Part shown: one piece after another, positions 8,862 to 17,848 of the stretch
Numbering within the stretch: the stretch's first letter is position 1
Layout of the letters: the number at the start of each line of letters is the position of its first letter
From: Dysgonomonas hofstadii
Lineage (GTDB): Bacteria > Bacteroidota > Bacteroidia > Bacteroidales > Dysgonomonadaceae
DNA length: 64,000 nt
Assembly (NCBI RefSeq): GCF_014196915.1
Contig: NZ_JACIEP010000001.1
Location: forward strand, 310,001-374,000
Direction of reading: 5' to 3'
The notes under the pieces: model-generated
What the model was told of the DNA's origin: nothing
Database searches by the model: none
What the model saw: only the letters and a program-made list of their open reading frames with translations
Made by a program: the position numbers and the translations under genes

Positions 8862-10160
8862 ATGATGAAGAAAATAGTATTCATTACTGTAATCACTGCT
8901 CTTATGGCATTCATATCCTGCTCTCAGAAGAAAACTGACATAACTGATACAACCCCTTTTGTAGAACAGAAGAACGGGCAGCTTTTCATTGGCGAAAAAC
9001 CGTATTATTTCATCGGTACAAACTTCTGGTATGGAGCGATCCTCGGTTCAGAAGGACAGGGTGGAAACCGTGAACGTCTGCACAAGGAGCTGGATTTTAT
9101 GCAGGCAAACGGTATAAACAATCTGCGTATACTGGTTGGAGCCGATGGTGTTGCCGGGCAAGCCGTAAAAGTGATGCCTACACTGCAACAAGCCCCGGGA
9201 GTATACAACGATACTATTTTCGATGGATTGGATTACCTGTTGGTAGAGATGGGAAAACGTAATATGCATGCTGTACTTTATCTTAACAACAGTTGGGAAT
9301 GGAGTGGTGGATATGGGCAATATCTCGAATGGGCAGGAAAAGGCAATGTTCCTGAAAAAGGAGTGCATGACTGGCCTGTATTTGTAGAGCATGTCGCAAA
9401 ATATGCCGATTGTGATAGTTGCCATGCCATGTTCAATGAGCATGTGAAATATGTTTTGAGCCGAACAAACCGGTATACCAACAAAAAATATACGGAAGAT
9501 ACTGTTATCATGGCTTGGCAGGTAGGTAATGAGCCGCGTGCTTTTAGCGAAGAAGGCAAAGCCGGTTTCGCCAGATGGATAAAAGAATCGACCGCTTTGA
9601 TCCGTTCTCTTGATCCTAATCATCTCATTTCCATCGGATCGGAAGGAGTATGGGGCACAGAAATGGATTCTGTCTTATTCGAACAAATGCATGCTGATCC
9701 GAATGTAGATTATCTGACTATGCATATCTGGCCAAAAAACTGGAGTTGGATAGATGTCAACGATATCCCCGGATCGGTAAAAACAGGCATAGAAAAAACG
9801 AACGAATATATGCAACAGCATATTGCCATTGCAAAGAGATTGAACAAACCTGTTGTAATGGAAGAATTCGGCTTCCCTCGCGACAATCACAAATATACAC
9901 TGGATGATCCTGTAACGGCGCGCGATAAATATTATGCCAATGTGTTTGGGCAGATTGTAGCAGCATCAAAGGACAACGGAGTTCTGGCCGGATGCAATTT
10001 TTGGGCATGGGGAGGATTCGGCCGCCCGGCTCATGAATTCTGGCAGCCGTGGGATGATTATGTGGGTGATCCATCGCAGGAAGAGCAGGGGCTAAACTCC
10101 GTCTTCGATACCGATTCCACGATTAAAGTAATTAAAGAATACGCAGATCAACTAAAATAA
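8862..10160 (+). CDS. GH5_7 endo-beta-1,4-mannanase lipoprotein
   Basis: Predicted lipoprotein (ISC, Cys20) with a single GH5 catalytic domain. The start of the mature domain, PYYFIGTNFWYGAILGS followed by an arginine-rich LRILVGADG strand, is characteristic of subfamily 7 beta-mannanases. The acid/base is E224 in WQVGNEPRAF and the nucleophile is the second Glu (E335) of VVMEEFGFPRDN. The active-site Trp-rich loops (NNSWEWSGGYGQYLEW, MHIWPKNWSW, NFWAWGGFGRP) are also present. It would hydrolyse mannan or glucomannan outside the cytoplasm and feed the symporter encoded downstream. It lies 12 bases after the GH2 gene and 32 bases before the phosphorylase gene, consistent with one operon. Confidence 0.9.
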   Translation: MMKKIVFITVITALMAFISCSQKKTDITDTTPFVEQKNGQLFIGEKPYYFIGTNFWYGAILGSEGQGGNRERLHKELDFMQANGINNLRILVGADGVAGQAVKVMPTLQQAPGVYNDTIFDGLDYLLVEMGKRNMHAVLYLNNSWEWSGGYGQYLEWAGKGNVPEKGVHDWPVFVEHVAKYADCDSCHAMFNEHVKYVLSRTNRYTNKKYTEDTVIMAWQVGNEPRAFSEEGKAGFARWIKESTALIRSLDPNHLISIGSEGVWGTEMDSVLFEQMHADPNVDYLTMHIWPKNWSWIDVNDIPGSVKTGIEKTNEYMQQHIAIAKRLNKPVVMEEFGFPRDNHKYTLDDPVTARDKYYANVFGQIVAASKDNGVLAGCNFWAWGGFGRPAHEFWQPWDDYVGDPSQEEQGLNSVFDTDSTIKVIKEYADQLK

Positions 10161-10192
10161 AGATATAATAATACTATTTAAACAATAACCTA

Positions 10193-11362
10193 ATGAACGC
10201 ACTATTCTACAAACGTCTGGAGGCTGTAACTGCGGCATCCGAGACCTTGATCACGCGCAAAAACGAACCGATATTGCCCGGTAACGGCATATTTGAACGA
10301 TATAAATATCCGGTATTAACAGCAGCCCATGCCCCTGTATTCTGGCGATACGATATGTCTCCCGAGACCAATCCGTATTTTATGGAACGTTTCGGCATCA
10401 ACGGGACGTTCAATGCCGGTGCAATGAAGTGGAACGGCAAATACCTGATGGCCGTTCGGGTGGAGGGAAACGACCGCAAATCGTTCTTTGCCATAGCGGA
10501 AAGCCCTAACGGTATTGATAATTTCAGGTTCTGGGATTTTCCAATCGTTATGCCAGAGACGGACGATCCCGATACAAATGTATACGATATGCGCCTTACT
10601 GCCCATGAAGACGGATGGATCTACGGGGTATTCTGTACAGAACGAAAAGATCCGGATGCAAAACCGGGAGATCTTTCTTCGGCCGTGGCAGCAGCAGGGA
10701 TTGCCCGTACAAAGGATCTGGTGAAATGGGAACGTCTGCCCGACCTGAAAACAAAGAGCCAGCAACGCAATGTGGTTCTTCACCCTGAATTTGTAAATGG
10801 AAAGTATGCCCTTTACACTCGTCCACAAGATGGGTTTATCGATGCCGGAAGCGGTGGCGGAATCGGTTGGGCATTGATAGATGATATAACCAATGCCGAG
10901 ATAAAAGAAGAAAAGATTATCAATTCCCGCTATTATCATACGATTAAAGAATTGAAGAACGGTGAAGGACCTCATCCGATAAAAACCCCGAAAGGCTGGC
11001 TACATCTCGCTCATGGAGTTCGTGCCTGTGCTGCAGGATTAAGATATGTTTTGTATATTTACCTCACCGATCTGGAACAGCCTGATAAACTGATCGCTGA
11101 ACCGGCAGGTCATATTCTTGCGCCTCTTGGCGAAGAGCGTGTGGGAGATGTATCGAATGTACTATTCACAAACGGATGGATTGTAGACGATGACGGAACG
11201 GTCTATCTCTATTACGCATCATGCGATACCCGTATGCATGTCGCAGTGTCCTCGATAGACCGCCTGTTGGATTACTGCCTGAACACGGCGCCTGACGGCT
11301 ATCGTTCGGCAACATCTGTGGAGACTTTGACTGCGATTATTAAAAAGAATTTAGAAAAATAA
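10193..11362 (+). CDS. GH130 4-O-beta-D-mannosyl-D-glucose phosphorylase
   Basis: A cytoplasmic enzyme (no signal peptide) of 389 residues, the normal size for GH130_1. It would phosphorolyse beta-1,4-mannosyl-glucose to alpha-mannose 1-phosphate and glucose. The sequence has the five-bladed propeller signatures of the subfamily, including [20 protein letters not shown], the general acid Asp in NVYDMRL (D132) and [19 protein letters not shown]. It sits in the same operon as a GPH symporter and a cellobiose-2-epimerase-type gene, the arrangement known for the mannobiose pathway of Bacteroides fragilis. That context makes the substrate assignment strong, although it has not been tested here. 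Confidence 0.9.
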   Translation: MNALFYKRLEAVTAASETLITRKNEPILPGNGIFERYKYPVLTAAHAPVFWRYDMSPETNPYFMERFGINGTFNAGAMKWNGKYLMAVRVEGNDRKSFFAIAESPNGIDNFRFWDFPIVMPETDDPDTNVYDMRLTAHEDGWIYGVFCTERKDPDAKPGDLSSAVAAAGIARTKDLVKWERLPDLKTKSQQRNVVLHPEFVNGKYALYTRPQDGFIDAGSGGGIGWALIDDITNAEIKEEKIINSRYYHTIKELKNGEGPHPIKTPKGWLHLAHGVRACAAGLRYVLYIYLTDLEQPDKLIAEPAGHILAPLGEERVGDVSNVLFTNGWIVDDDGTVYLYYASCDTRMHVAVSSIDRLLDYCLNTAPDGYRSATSVETLTAIIKKNLEK

Positions 11363-11437
11363 CGGCCCCTTTCACCTCCCTCAGGGGAGGAGTAGCCCCT
11401 CCTCCCGAGGGGTTGGGGAGGCCCATAACAAACAACC
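11363..11437 (+). repeat. GC-rich palindromic intergenic repeat (REP-like)
   Basis: In an otherwise AT-rich genome this short spacer holds two adjacent GC-rich hairpins. CCTCCC pairs with GGGAGG around 11376-11391, and CCCCTC with GAGGGG around 11396-11412, followed by GGTTGGGGAGGCC. A related element lies downstream of the transporter at 12866-12970. Such elements recur between genes in many Bacteroidota genomes. They may shape transcript stability inside the operon. Confidence 0.6.
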
Positions 11438-12865
11438 ATGAATACACCTAAAGTATCATTAAAAGAAAAAGTAGGATATGGATTCGGCGATATGGCCTCC
11501 TCCATGTTTTGGAAAATATTCGGGATGTACTCCCTTTTCTTCTATACCGACGTATTTGGTATAACAGCAGCCGCAGCTGGAACCATGTTCCTTGTGGCAC
11601 GCATTTGGGATTCGTTTTTCGATCTCTTTGTCGGAATTATGGCAGACCGGACTAAAACCCGGTGGGGGCGTTACCGTCCTTATCTTTTGTGGTTTGCGAT
11701 ACCATTCTCTGTGATGGGCGTTATTACATTCTTTGTGCCCGATTTCGGCTATACGGGGAAACTGGTGTATGCTTATATCACTTATTCTTTGATGATGATT
11801 GTGTATTCATTGATCAATGTGCCTTATGCTTCGTTGCTGGGTGTGATGTCACCTAATCCGCAGGAAAGAAATATACTATCTTCCTATCGTATGTCTTTTG
11901 CATTTATCGGTAGCTTTATCACCTTTATGCTTCTGCAACCATTGGTTGATACTTATGGAAATGCTTTCGGATCAGATACTATCGATAAAGCAATAGAGAC
12001 CGCCGAAACATCGATCAGCACCTCGCCTATCGGCTGGACTTTGGGTGTGGCTACAATCGGGGTGTTGTGTACAATACTGTTTTTCCTGTGCTTTAAGTGG
12101 ACGCGGGAACGGGTAGAGCCCGTAAATGAAGAGCAGGACACATCTGTAAAGAATGACCTGAAAATACTTTTCCGTAATGCTCCGTGGTGGATTCTTGTAG
12201 CTACAGGCCTGGCGGCATTACTGTTTAATGCAGTGCGTGACGGTGTAGCCATCTATTACTTCCGCGATTATGTGCAGGTTGCCTATAAAATGCCGTTTAC
12301 AGGATGGGATATGACAACTATCTATTTCCTTGTGGGACAGGCGGCAAATCTTGCCGGGGTAATACTTGCACCTACATTATCAGCCAGATACGGAAAACGC
12401 AGGACATATATGATTGCTATGGCCGCTGCGGCAGTATTGAGTGTTATATTCTTCTTTATCCCTAATCAATTAGGCTGGATATTGCTATTGCAAACGCTGA
12501 TATCTTTCTTTGCGGGATATGTGCTTCCGCTTTTGTGGAGTATGTTCGCCGATATAGTGGATTATCAGGAACTGAAGACAAACCGCCGTACTTCCGGACT
12601 GATATTCTCATCATCTTCCATGTCACAGAAACTGGGGTGGGCATTGGGAGCCGCATTGACAGGTTGGATATTGTTCCTGTTTAAATATAGTCCCGACATT
12701 GCGCAGCAAAGCGTTGAAACCATTTTCGGTGAACGCCTGATGATCAGTCTTATTCCTGCGGGTTGTTGTATCCTTGCATTTATCGGGATGATGTTCTATC
12801 CGCTGACAGAAAAGAAAGTGAGAGAAGTAACGGCCGAACTGGAAAAAAGAAGGGCGGAAAAGTAG
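11438..12865 (+). CDS. GPH-family (MelB-like) sugar:cation symporter
   Basis: An inner-membrane transporter with about 12 hydrophobic segments and the family's N-terminal signature: GYGFGDMASSMFWK, FFYTDVFGI and RIWDSFFDLFVGIMADRTKTRWGRYRPYLLW. The Asp residues of helix 2 (WDSFFD) correspond to the cation-coupling region of the GPH family. Placed between a mannosylglucose phosphorylase and a 2-epimerase, it most likely imports beta-1,4-mannobiose or mannosyl-glucose from the periplasm. GC-rich repeats flank the gene on both sides. Substrate is inferred from context; the family assignment is secure. Confidence 0.88.
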   Translation: MNTPKVSLKEKVGYGFGDMASSMFWKIFGMYSLFFYTDVFGITAAAAGTMFLVARIWDSFFDLFVGIMADRTKTRWGRYRPYLLWFAIPFSVMGVITFFVPDFGYTGKLVYAYITYSLMMIVYSLINVPYASLLGVMSPNPQERNILSSYRMSFAFIGSFITFMLLQPLVDTYGNAFGSDTIDKAIETAETSISTSPIGWTLGVATIGVLCTILFFLCFKWTRERVEPVNEEQDTSVKNDLKILFRNAPWWILVATGLAALLFNAVRDGVAIYYFRDYVQVAYKMPFTGWDMTTIYFLVGQAANLAGVILAPTLSARYGKRRTYMIAMAAAAVLSVIFFFIPNQLGWILLLQTLISFFAGYVLPLLWSMFADIVDYQELKTNRRTSGLIFSSSSMSQKLGWALGAALTGWILFLFKYSPDIAQQSVETIFGERLMISLIPAGCCILAFIGMMFYPLTEKKVREVTAELEKRRAEK

Positions 12866-12970
12866 GCCCTCTGTAATCCCCCGGAGGGGGAAATTGAGAA
12901 CTAAAAAATTTATTAAGAAATAATTCCTTGTTAAATAGCCTCCCCTTGGGGAGGTTGGAGGGGCTAATTT
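12866..12970 (+). repeat. Pair of GC-rich palindromes (REP-like) between transporter and epimerase genes
   Basis: Two hairpins lie about 50 bases apart: TCCCCC/GGGGGA at about 12882-12896 and the perfect CCTCCCC-TT-GGGGAGG at 12941-12956, followed by TTGGAGGGGCTA. The second ends 14 bases before the epimerase start and may influence its translation. They are related in sequence to the element at 11363-11437. Confidence 0.6.
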
Positions 12971-14137
12971 ATGAATGGATTTAAAAAAGAACTGACTCAG
13001 AATATACTCCCTTTCTGGATCGATAAAATGCAGGATGCCGAATATGGGGGATTCTATGGCCGTATCGATGGAAATGACCGGCTTCATAAAAATGCGAATA
13101 AAGGCTCGGTATTGAACGCCCGCATATTGTGGACATTTTCGGCCGCTTACCGTATTCTGAAAGATGAAGAATATCTTGATGTTGCTACCAGAGCCTATGA
13201 TTATATAAAACAGTATTTTCTGGATAAGAAATTCGGAGGCGTATATTGGGAACTCGATTATAAAGGGAATCCTGCGAATACTAAGAAGCAGGTTTATGCG
13301 CAGGGATTTGCCCTGTATGGCTTTTCGGAATATTACCGTGCGACGGGAAATCAGGAAGCTCTGGATTTAGCCATAGAATTATTCCATTTGATCGAGAAAT
13401 ATAAGGACAAAAAATATGGTGGTTATTTCGAGGCTTTTACCCGTGAATGGCAACCTATCGAAGATATGCGCCTTAGTGAAAAGGATGCGAACGAAAAGAA
13501 GTCGATGAATACACATTTGCATATTCTCGAACCATATACCAATCTTCTCAGGGTATGGGATAATGAAGAACTGAAGAAAGCACAGCGGGAGTTAATTCTT
13601 ATTTTCTCCGACAAAATATTAAACAATAACACTTTCCATCAGGAATTATTCTTTGGCGAAGATTGGGCAGTCAGATCATCGGCTATTTCTTACGGGCACG
13701 ATATAGAAGCTTCATGGTTATTGTATGAGGCTGCCGAGGTATTAGGAGATAAAGATTTGCTGGATAAGATAAGGCAACTTTCCCTGAAAATAGCAGATGC
13801 GGCATCGGAAGGACTGGTTGCTGACGGTAGTATGATCTATGAAAAAGATAGAGATCATACTGATAGAGAACGCCATTGGTGGGTGCAGGCCGAAGCTGTT
13901 GTTGGCTATATGTATGCCTGTAAAAATTCACGGGAAATCAGTTACAAAGAAAAGGCAGCAAGAATATGGCATTACATACAAAATCAGATTACTGATAAGC
14001 ATAACGGCGAATGGATATGGAGCCGTCTGGAAGATGGGAAGGTTAATCAAAAAGACGATAAAGCCGGATTCTGGAAATGTCCTTACCACAATAGTCGTAT
14101 ATGTTTGGAAATGATAGAGCATTTCGGTATGGAGTGA
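12971..14137 (+). CDS. Cellobiose/mannobiose 2-epimerase (AGE family)
   Basis: A cytoplasmic (alpha/alpha)6-barrel protein of 388 residues from the N-acylglucosamine 2-epimerase superfamily. Its motifs match cellobiose 2-epimerases: NARILWTFSAAYR, KKQVYAQGFALYGFSEYYRATG, MNTHLHILEPYTNLLRVW, SYGHDIEASWLLYEAA, RHWWVQAEAVVGY and KCPYHNSR. The His residues in the last four motifs correspond to the family's active-site histidines. It would convert the reducing-end mannose of beta-1,4-mannobiose to glucose, making the mannosyl-glucose that the GH130 phosphorylase uses. The GH130-symporter-epimerase grouping supports this over a sialic-acid role. Confidence 0.88.
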   Translation: MNGFKKELTQNILPFWIDKMQDAEYGGFYGRIDGNDRLHKNANKGSVLNARILWTFSAAYRILKDEEYLDVATRAYDYIKQYFLDKKFGGVYWELDYKGNPANTKKQVYAQGFALYGFSEYYRATGNQEALDLAIELFHLIEKYKDKKYGGYFEAFTREWQPIEDMRLSEKDANEKKSMNTHLHILEPYTNLLRVWDNEELKKAQRELILIFSDKILNNNTFHQELFFGEDWAVRSSAISYGHDIEASWLLYEAAEVLGDKDLLDKIRQLSLKIADAASEGLVADGSMIYEKDRDHTDRERHWWVQAEAVVGYMYACKNSREISYKEKAARIWHYIQNQITDKHNGEWIWSRLEDGKVNQKDDKAGFWKCPYHNSRICLEMIEHFGME

Positions 14138-14148
14138 CTATCTTTTTC

Positions 14149-14376
14149 GGATAACTTTATCTATATATGAAGGGTAGCCAGGGTAGTTAAAGGAGTCAGA
14201 TAGTAAGTGGAGGACGTTCTTTGACATGGATAAAGTTGACAAGTAAACGAGATACAAGCAAACAAGTTTCCTCATTTTTGGGGATTTAAACTAAAAATTG
14301 TGTCAGGAATGTCAGATTTTAGTTAAAAAGAAAGATAGAAAAAATAGTGCAAAAGTGTAACTTTTGTAACTTTTTG
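14149..14376 (+). repeat. Left arm of an inverted repeat flanking 14.1-20.8 kb
   Basis: Bases 14218-14322 are the reverse complement of 20632-20736 with a single mismatch over 105 bases. Looser similarity extends outward to 14149-14165 (matching 20782-20798 in reverse). It also extends inward to about 14376, where the right arm contains about 30 extra bases. The arm starts 12 bases after the epimerase stop and ends 38 bases before the GH3 start. It therefore fills almost the whole 276-base gap and must contain or adjoin the GH3 promoter. Confidence 0.9.
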
Positions 14377-14413
14377 CAAGATAAATCGCATTATATCAAT
14401 TAGATAAAAATAA

Positions 14414-16732
14414 ATGAAAAAAGGTATTTTAATAATGACAACAACAATAGCGATGGCTGGAGGATTATCTGCCCAGAACAAAACAGACCTAGAAAGCAAG
14501 GCAAAAGAGATTGCCGGAAAGATGACTTTAGCCGAGAAGGTGGGACAAATGGCGCAGATCAGCATTGATGCGGTTTGTGAGGGAGAAGATACGCCACCCT
14601 CAAGCACAATGAAATTAGATATGGATAAACTTCGTGATGCTGTGGTCAACTACCATATCGGTTCTATCCTCAATTCGCCGAATGTACGTGCACGTTCTAC
14701 CGAATGGTGGAATAAGGCTGTGGAGCAAATGCAGGAAGTCGCGATGAAAGAAACACGTATTAAAGTACCTATCGTATACGGATTGGATCAGATACATGGC
14801 GCAACCTATACTGCAGGCTCCACTATGTTTCCACAGGAAATAGCACTTGCCGCTACATGGAATCCGGCTCATGCACGTAAGATGGGAGAGATAACCGCCT
14901 ATGAAACCCGGGCAAGTAATGTTCCCTGGAATTTTTCTCCTGTACTTGATCTCGGGCAAGACCCACGCTGGGCACGGCAATATGAGGGATTTGGAGAAGA
15001 TCCGTATATCGGTTCTGTCTTCGGTGTAGAACTGATCAAAGGTTATGAGGGTGACAACAACAATATCGCTGATCCTGCTAAGGTGGGTGCGTGTATGAAG
15101 CATTTTCTCGGATATTCCGTTCCTGTAAGCGGAAAAGACCGTACACCGGCATTTATTCCTGAAAATGTGCTTTTAGAATATCACGTTCCGGCATTTCAGG
15201 CTGCGGTAGACGCAGGAGTTGCCTCTGTGATGATAAATTCAGGTTCTATTAATGGTGAACCTGTGCATGGCAGTTTTAAGCTGCTGACAACGCTTTTGAA
15301 AGAGAAAATGGGATTTAAAGGGATGGTCGTTACCGACTGGCAGGACATTGAAAATCTGTATACCCGTGAACGTTCGGCCAATAGCCATAAAGATGCCATT
15401 AAACAGGCAATCAATGCAGGTATAGATATGTCGATGATCCCTTACGATTATGAGCGCTTCTGCGGCATGTTGACCGAACTGGTGAATGAGGGCGAGGTAC
15501 CGATGTCACGGATAGATGATGCCGTAACTAAGATAATAGAATTCAAACTGAAACTGGGACTATTTGAAACACCGAATACGTATGCTAAAGATTACCCGGA
15601 ATTCAATTCAAGAGAATTCCAACAGGCATCATATGACGCTGCGGCAGATGCGATAACCCTGCTTAAGAATGAAGATAATATCCTCCCTTTGAAGAAAGGT
15701 GCAAAGATATTGGTGACAGGGCCGAATGCTGTTAGCCGTCGTGCGTTGAATGGAGGATGGACATATTCATGGCAGGGAGAAAAAGTCAATGAGTTCTTAT
15801 CAACAAATACCTTGCTTACTGCTATCGAACAAACATTTGGTAAAGAGAATATAAGCTATGTTCCGGGTGTTAGTTATACAGATTCCATAGAGTATCGTAC
15901 CGAATACAAAGACCGTTTTGAAGAAGCTGTTTCAGCAGCGAAGAATGCAGATTATGTGATTCTATGTCTGGGTGAAAATTCATATTGTGAAAAACCGGGT
16001 GATCTGGATGATATCTATCTGAACGAATTGCAGACCGAACTGGCGCAGGAAATTCTGAAACAAGGTAAAAAAGTAATACTTGTCCTTAGTGAGGGACGTC
16101 CCCGTGTTATTTCAAAGATTGCAGGTAAAGTGAATGCAATAGTGCAGACCTATCTGCCGGGAGCATACGGAGCTGATGCTTTGGCTGATGTTCTTATAGG
16201 AAAGGTCAATCCATCGGGTAAATTACCTTATACTTATCCGGCATTCCCTAATTCCATCGCTCCGTATTATCATAAGTATTCGGAAGAGCAGAAAGCAAAT
16301 GCCGGTGCTTATAACTATGAAGGTGATTTCAATCCGGAGTTTCATTTTGGCTTTGGTTTAAGCTATACGACTTTTGCTTATTCGAATGTGAAAATTGATA
16401 AGACATCTCTGTCAAAAGATTCGAAAGAAAGTATAACAATAACAATAGATGTGACTAATACCGGAACTGTGGAGGGAAAGGAAGCTGTACAACTATATTC
16501 AAGTGACCTGTATGCTTCTATCATTCCCGATATGATACGCTTGCGCCGTTTCGAGAAGGTTTCTTTAAAACCGGGAGAAACGAAGACGGTGTCATTTAAT
16601 CTAAATCTGAATGATCTTTCGTTTATCAATCTTCAGAATGAGAGAGTTGTGGAATCCGGCGATTTTGAATTGAAAGTAGGCACATCTTCAGCAGATATTA
16701 AAGAGAAAGTATTATTTACAGTAACTGATTAA
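14414..16732 (+). CDS. GH3 beta-glucosidase-type exo-glycosidase (BglX-like)
   Basis: A secreted, probably periplasmic enzyme (signal peptide ending about GGLSAQ, no lipobox) of 772 residues. Domain order is the GH3 TIM barrel, the alpha/beta sandwich and a C-terminal fibronectin-III-like domain (about 660-765). The nucleophile is D308 in GMVVTDWQD. Substrate-binding motifs include the KHFLGY loop, NFSPVLDLGQDPRWAR and YEGFGEDPY. It would release terminal glucose, or less likely other beta-linked sugars, from oligosaccharides such as those from glucomannan. Its start lies just inside the left arm of the inverted repeat, and it is followed 3 bases later by a GH26 gene. Confidence 0.86.
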   Translation: MKKGILIMTTTIAMAGGLSAQNKTDLESKAKEIAGKMTLAEKVGQMAQISIDAVCEGEDTPPSSTMKLDMDKLRDAVVNYHIGSILNSPNVRARSTEWWNKAVEQMQEVAMKETRIKVPIVYGLDQIHGATYTAGSTMFPQEIALAATWNPAHARKMGEITAYETRASNVPWNFSPVLDLGQDPRWARQYEGFGEDPYIGSVFGVELIKGYEGDNNNIADPAKVGACMKHFLGYSVPVSGKDRTPAFIPENVLLEYHVPAFQAAVDAGVASVMINSGSINGEPVHGSFKLLTTLLKEKMGFKGMVVTDWQDIENLYTRERSANSHKDAIKQAINAGIDMSMIPYDYERFCGMLTELVNEGEVPMSRIDDAVTKIIEFKLKLGLFETPNTYAKDYPEFNSREFQQASYDAAADAITLLKNEDNILPLKKGAKILVTGPNAVSRRALNGGWTYSWQGEKVNEFLSTNTLLTAIEQTFGKENISYVPGVSYTDSIEYRTEYKDRFEEAVSAAKNADYVILCLGENSYCEKPGDLDDIYLNELQTELAQEILKQGKKVILVLSEGRPRVISKIAGKVNAIVQTYLPGAYGADALADVLIGKVNPSGKLPYTYPAFPNSIAPYYHKYSEEQKANAGAYNYEGDFNPEFHFGFGLSYTTFAYSNVKIDKTSLSKDSKESITITIDVTNTGTVEGKEAVQLYSSDLYASIIPDMIRLRRFEKVSLKPGETKTVSFNLNLNDLSFINLQNERVVESGDFELKVGTSSADIKEKVLFTVTD

Positions 16733-16735
16733 AAA

Positions 16736-17848
16736 GTGAAAAGGTACTTAGCCATAGTCGTCCTTATGATTATCCCGTTCTTATGTAAATCGCAAAGTTT
16801 TGAACTGATAGATAAAGACGCATCTCCAAAGACAAAAGCCTTATTCCGCAACCTGAAAAGGATTCAAGATGAAGGAAAAGTTTTGTTTGGTCATCAGGAA
16901 GCGACGACTTACGGGCGGACATGGCGTGGAGATAAAGACCGCAGCGATGTAAAGGATATAACAGGGAGTCATCCGGCTGTTATCGGTCTCGATTTCGCTG
17001 ATGTGACAGTAACAAATACCGAACAGTTCCTGAAGGAAAAGGCAAAGCTTATAAAGTCGGTAGTAGATACCTATAATCGTGGTGGCATATCCACTTTCGC
17101 ATGGCATCAGAAGAATCCGGCAAATGGGGGAAGTTTTTATTGGGAGAAGAACCCGGTAAAAATTGTATCTGATATCCTCTCTGGTGGTAAATTACATGAT
17201 ACCTATAAATTCTATCTGAAGACTGTGGCTGATGTTGCGGATGCTTTCCGAACTGAAAATGGAGAACTGATCCCTATTATCTTCCGTCCTTATCATGAAT
17301 ATGACGGTGACTGGTTCTGGTGGGGAAAAGGTCATTGTACAAAAGAAGAGTTTATAGAATTATGGCGTTTTACAGTCGATTATCTGAAAGATGAATTAGG
17401 CGTCCACAATTTTATCAATGCCTTTTCGCCCGATTGCAGGTTCGATACTGAAGAAGAATTCCTCGATTATTACCCCGGAGATAAGTATGTGGATATGCTG
17501 GGCATGGATAATTATTGGAATTTCCGTCCCGACGGCAATAACAATCCTGCTTTGGCTGAAAAGAAACTGCGGATAGTCTCAGATGTCGCCAAAAGAAAGG
17601 GAAAACTCGCAGCGTTTACAGAAACGGGATTAGAGGGTGTGACACAAGCCGATTGGTTTACATCTGCTTTATTGCCAATACTGAAGAAAGTGAATGTCTG
17701 TTACGTGCTTGTCTGGCGCAATGCCTATGATAATCCGTCACACCATTATGCGCCCGATAAAGGTCATCCGGCAGAAATGGATTTTAAAGAATTCACCGGT
17801 TCGGGAATCATTTTATTAGAAAAAGACTTACCTAATATGTATGAATAA
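16736..17848 (+). CDS. GH26 beta-mannanase, secreted (GTG start)
   Basis: A single-domain GH26 enzyme of 370 residues with an N-terminal signal peptide (cleavage about CKSQS) and no lipobox Cys at the usual site, so probably periplasmic. The acid/base is E188 in FRPYHEYDGDWFWWG and the nucleophile E296 in AFTETGLEG; the GHQEATTYGRTW and WHQKNP strands are also family-typical. The GTG start lies 3 bases after the GH3 stop and implies translational coupling; no clear upstream ATG exists. It resembles the ManA-type mannobiose-producing mannanase associated with GH130 and epimerase genes in Bacteroides, which fits the pathway here. Confidence 0.87.
   Translation: MKRYLAIVVLMIIPFLCKSQSFELIDKDASPKTKALFRNLKRIQDEGKVLFGHQEATTYGRTWRGDKDRSDVKDITGSHPAVIGLDFADVTVTNTEQFLKEKAKLIKSVVDTYNRGGISTFAWHQKNPANGGSFYWEKNPVKIVSDILSGGKLHDTYKFYLKTVADVADAFRTENGELIPIIFRPYHEYDGDWFWWGKGHCTKEEFIELWRFTVDYLKDELGVHNFINAFSPDCRFDTEEEFLDYYPGDKYVDMLGMDNYWNFRPDGNNNPALAEKKLRIVSDVAKRKGKLAAFTETGLEGVTQADWFTSALLPILKKVNVCYVLVWRNAYDNPSHHYAPDKGHPAEMDFKEFTGSGIILLEKDLPNMYE

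Noticed and set aside
9048-9623. Antisense ORF (191 codons) opposite the GH5_7 gene
   Set aside because: It is a shadow of a complete GH5_7 catalytic domain, without family motifs.
10316-10975. Long antisense ORF (219 codons) opposite the GH130 phosphorylase gene
   Set aside because: The + strand encodes a full, motif-complete GH130 enzyme. The antisense reading frame has no recognisable motif and is a shadow of its codon usage.
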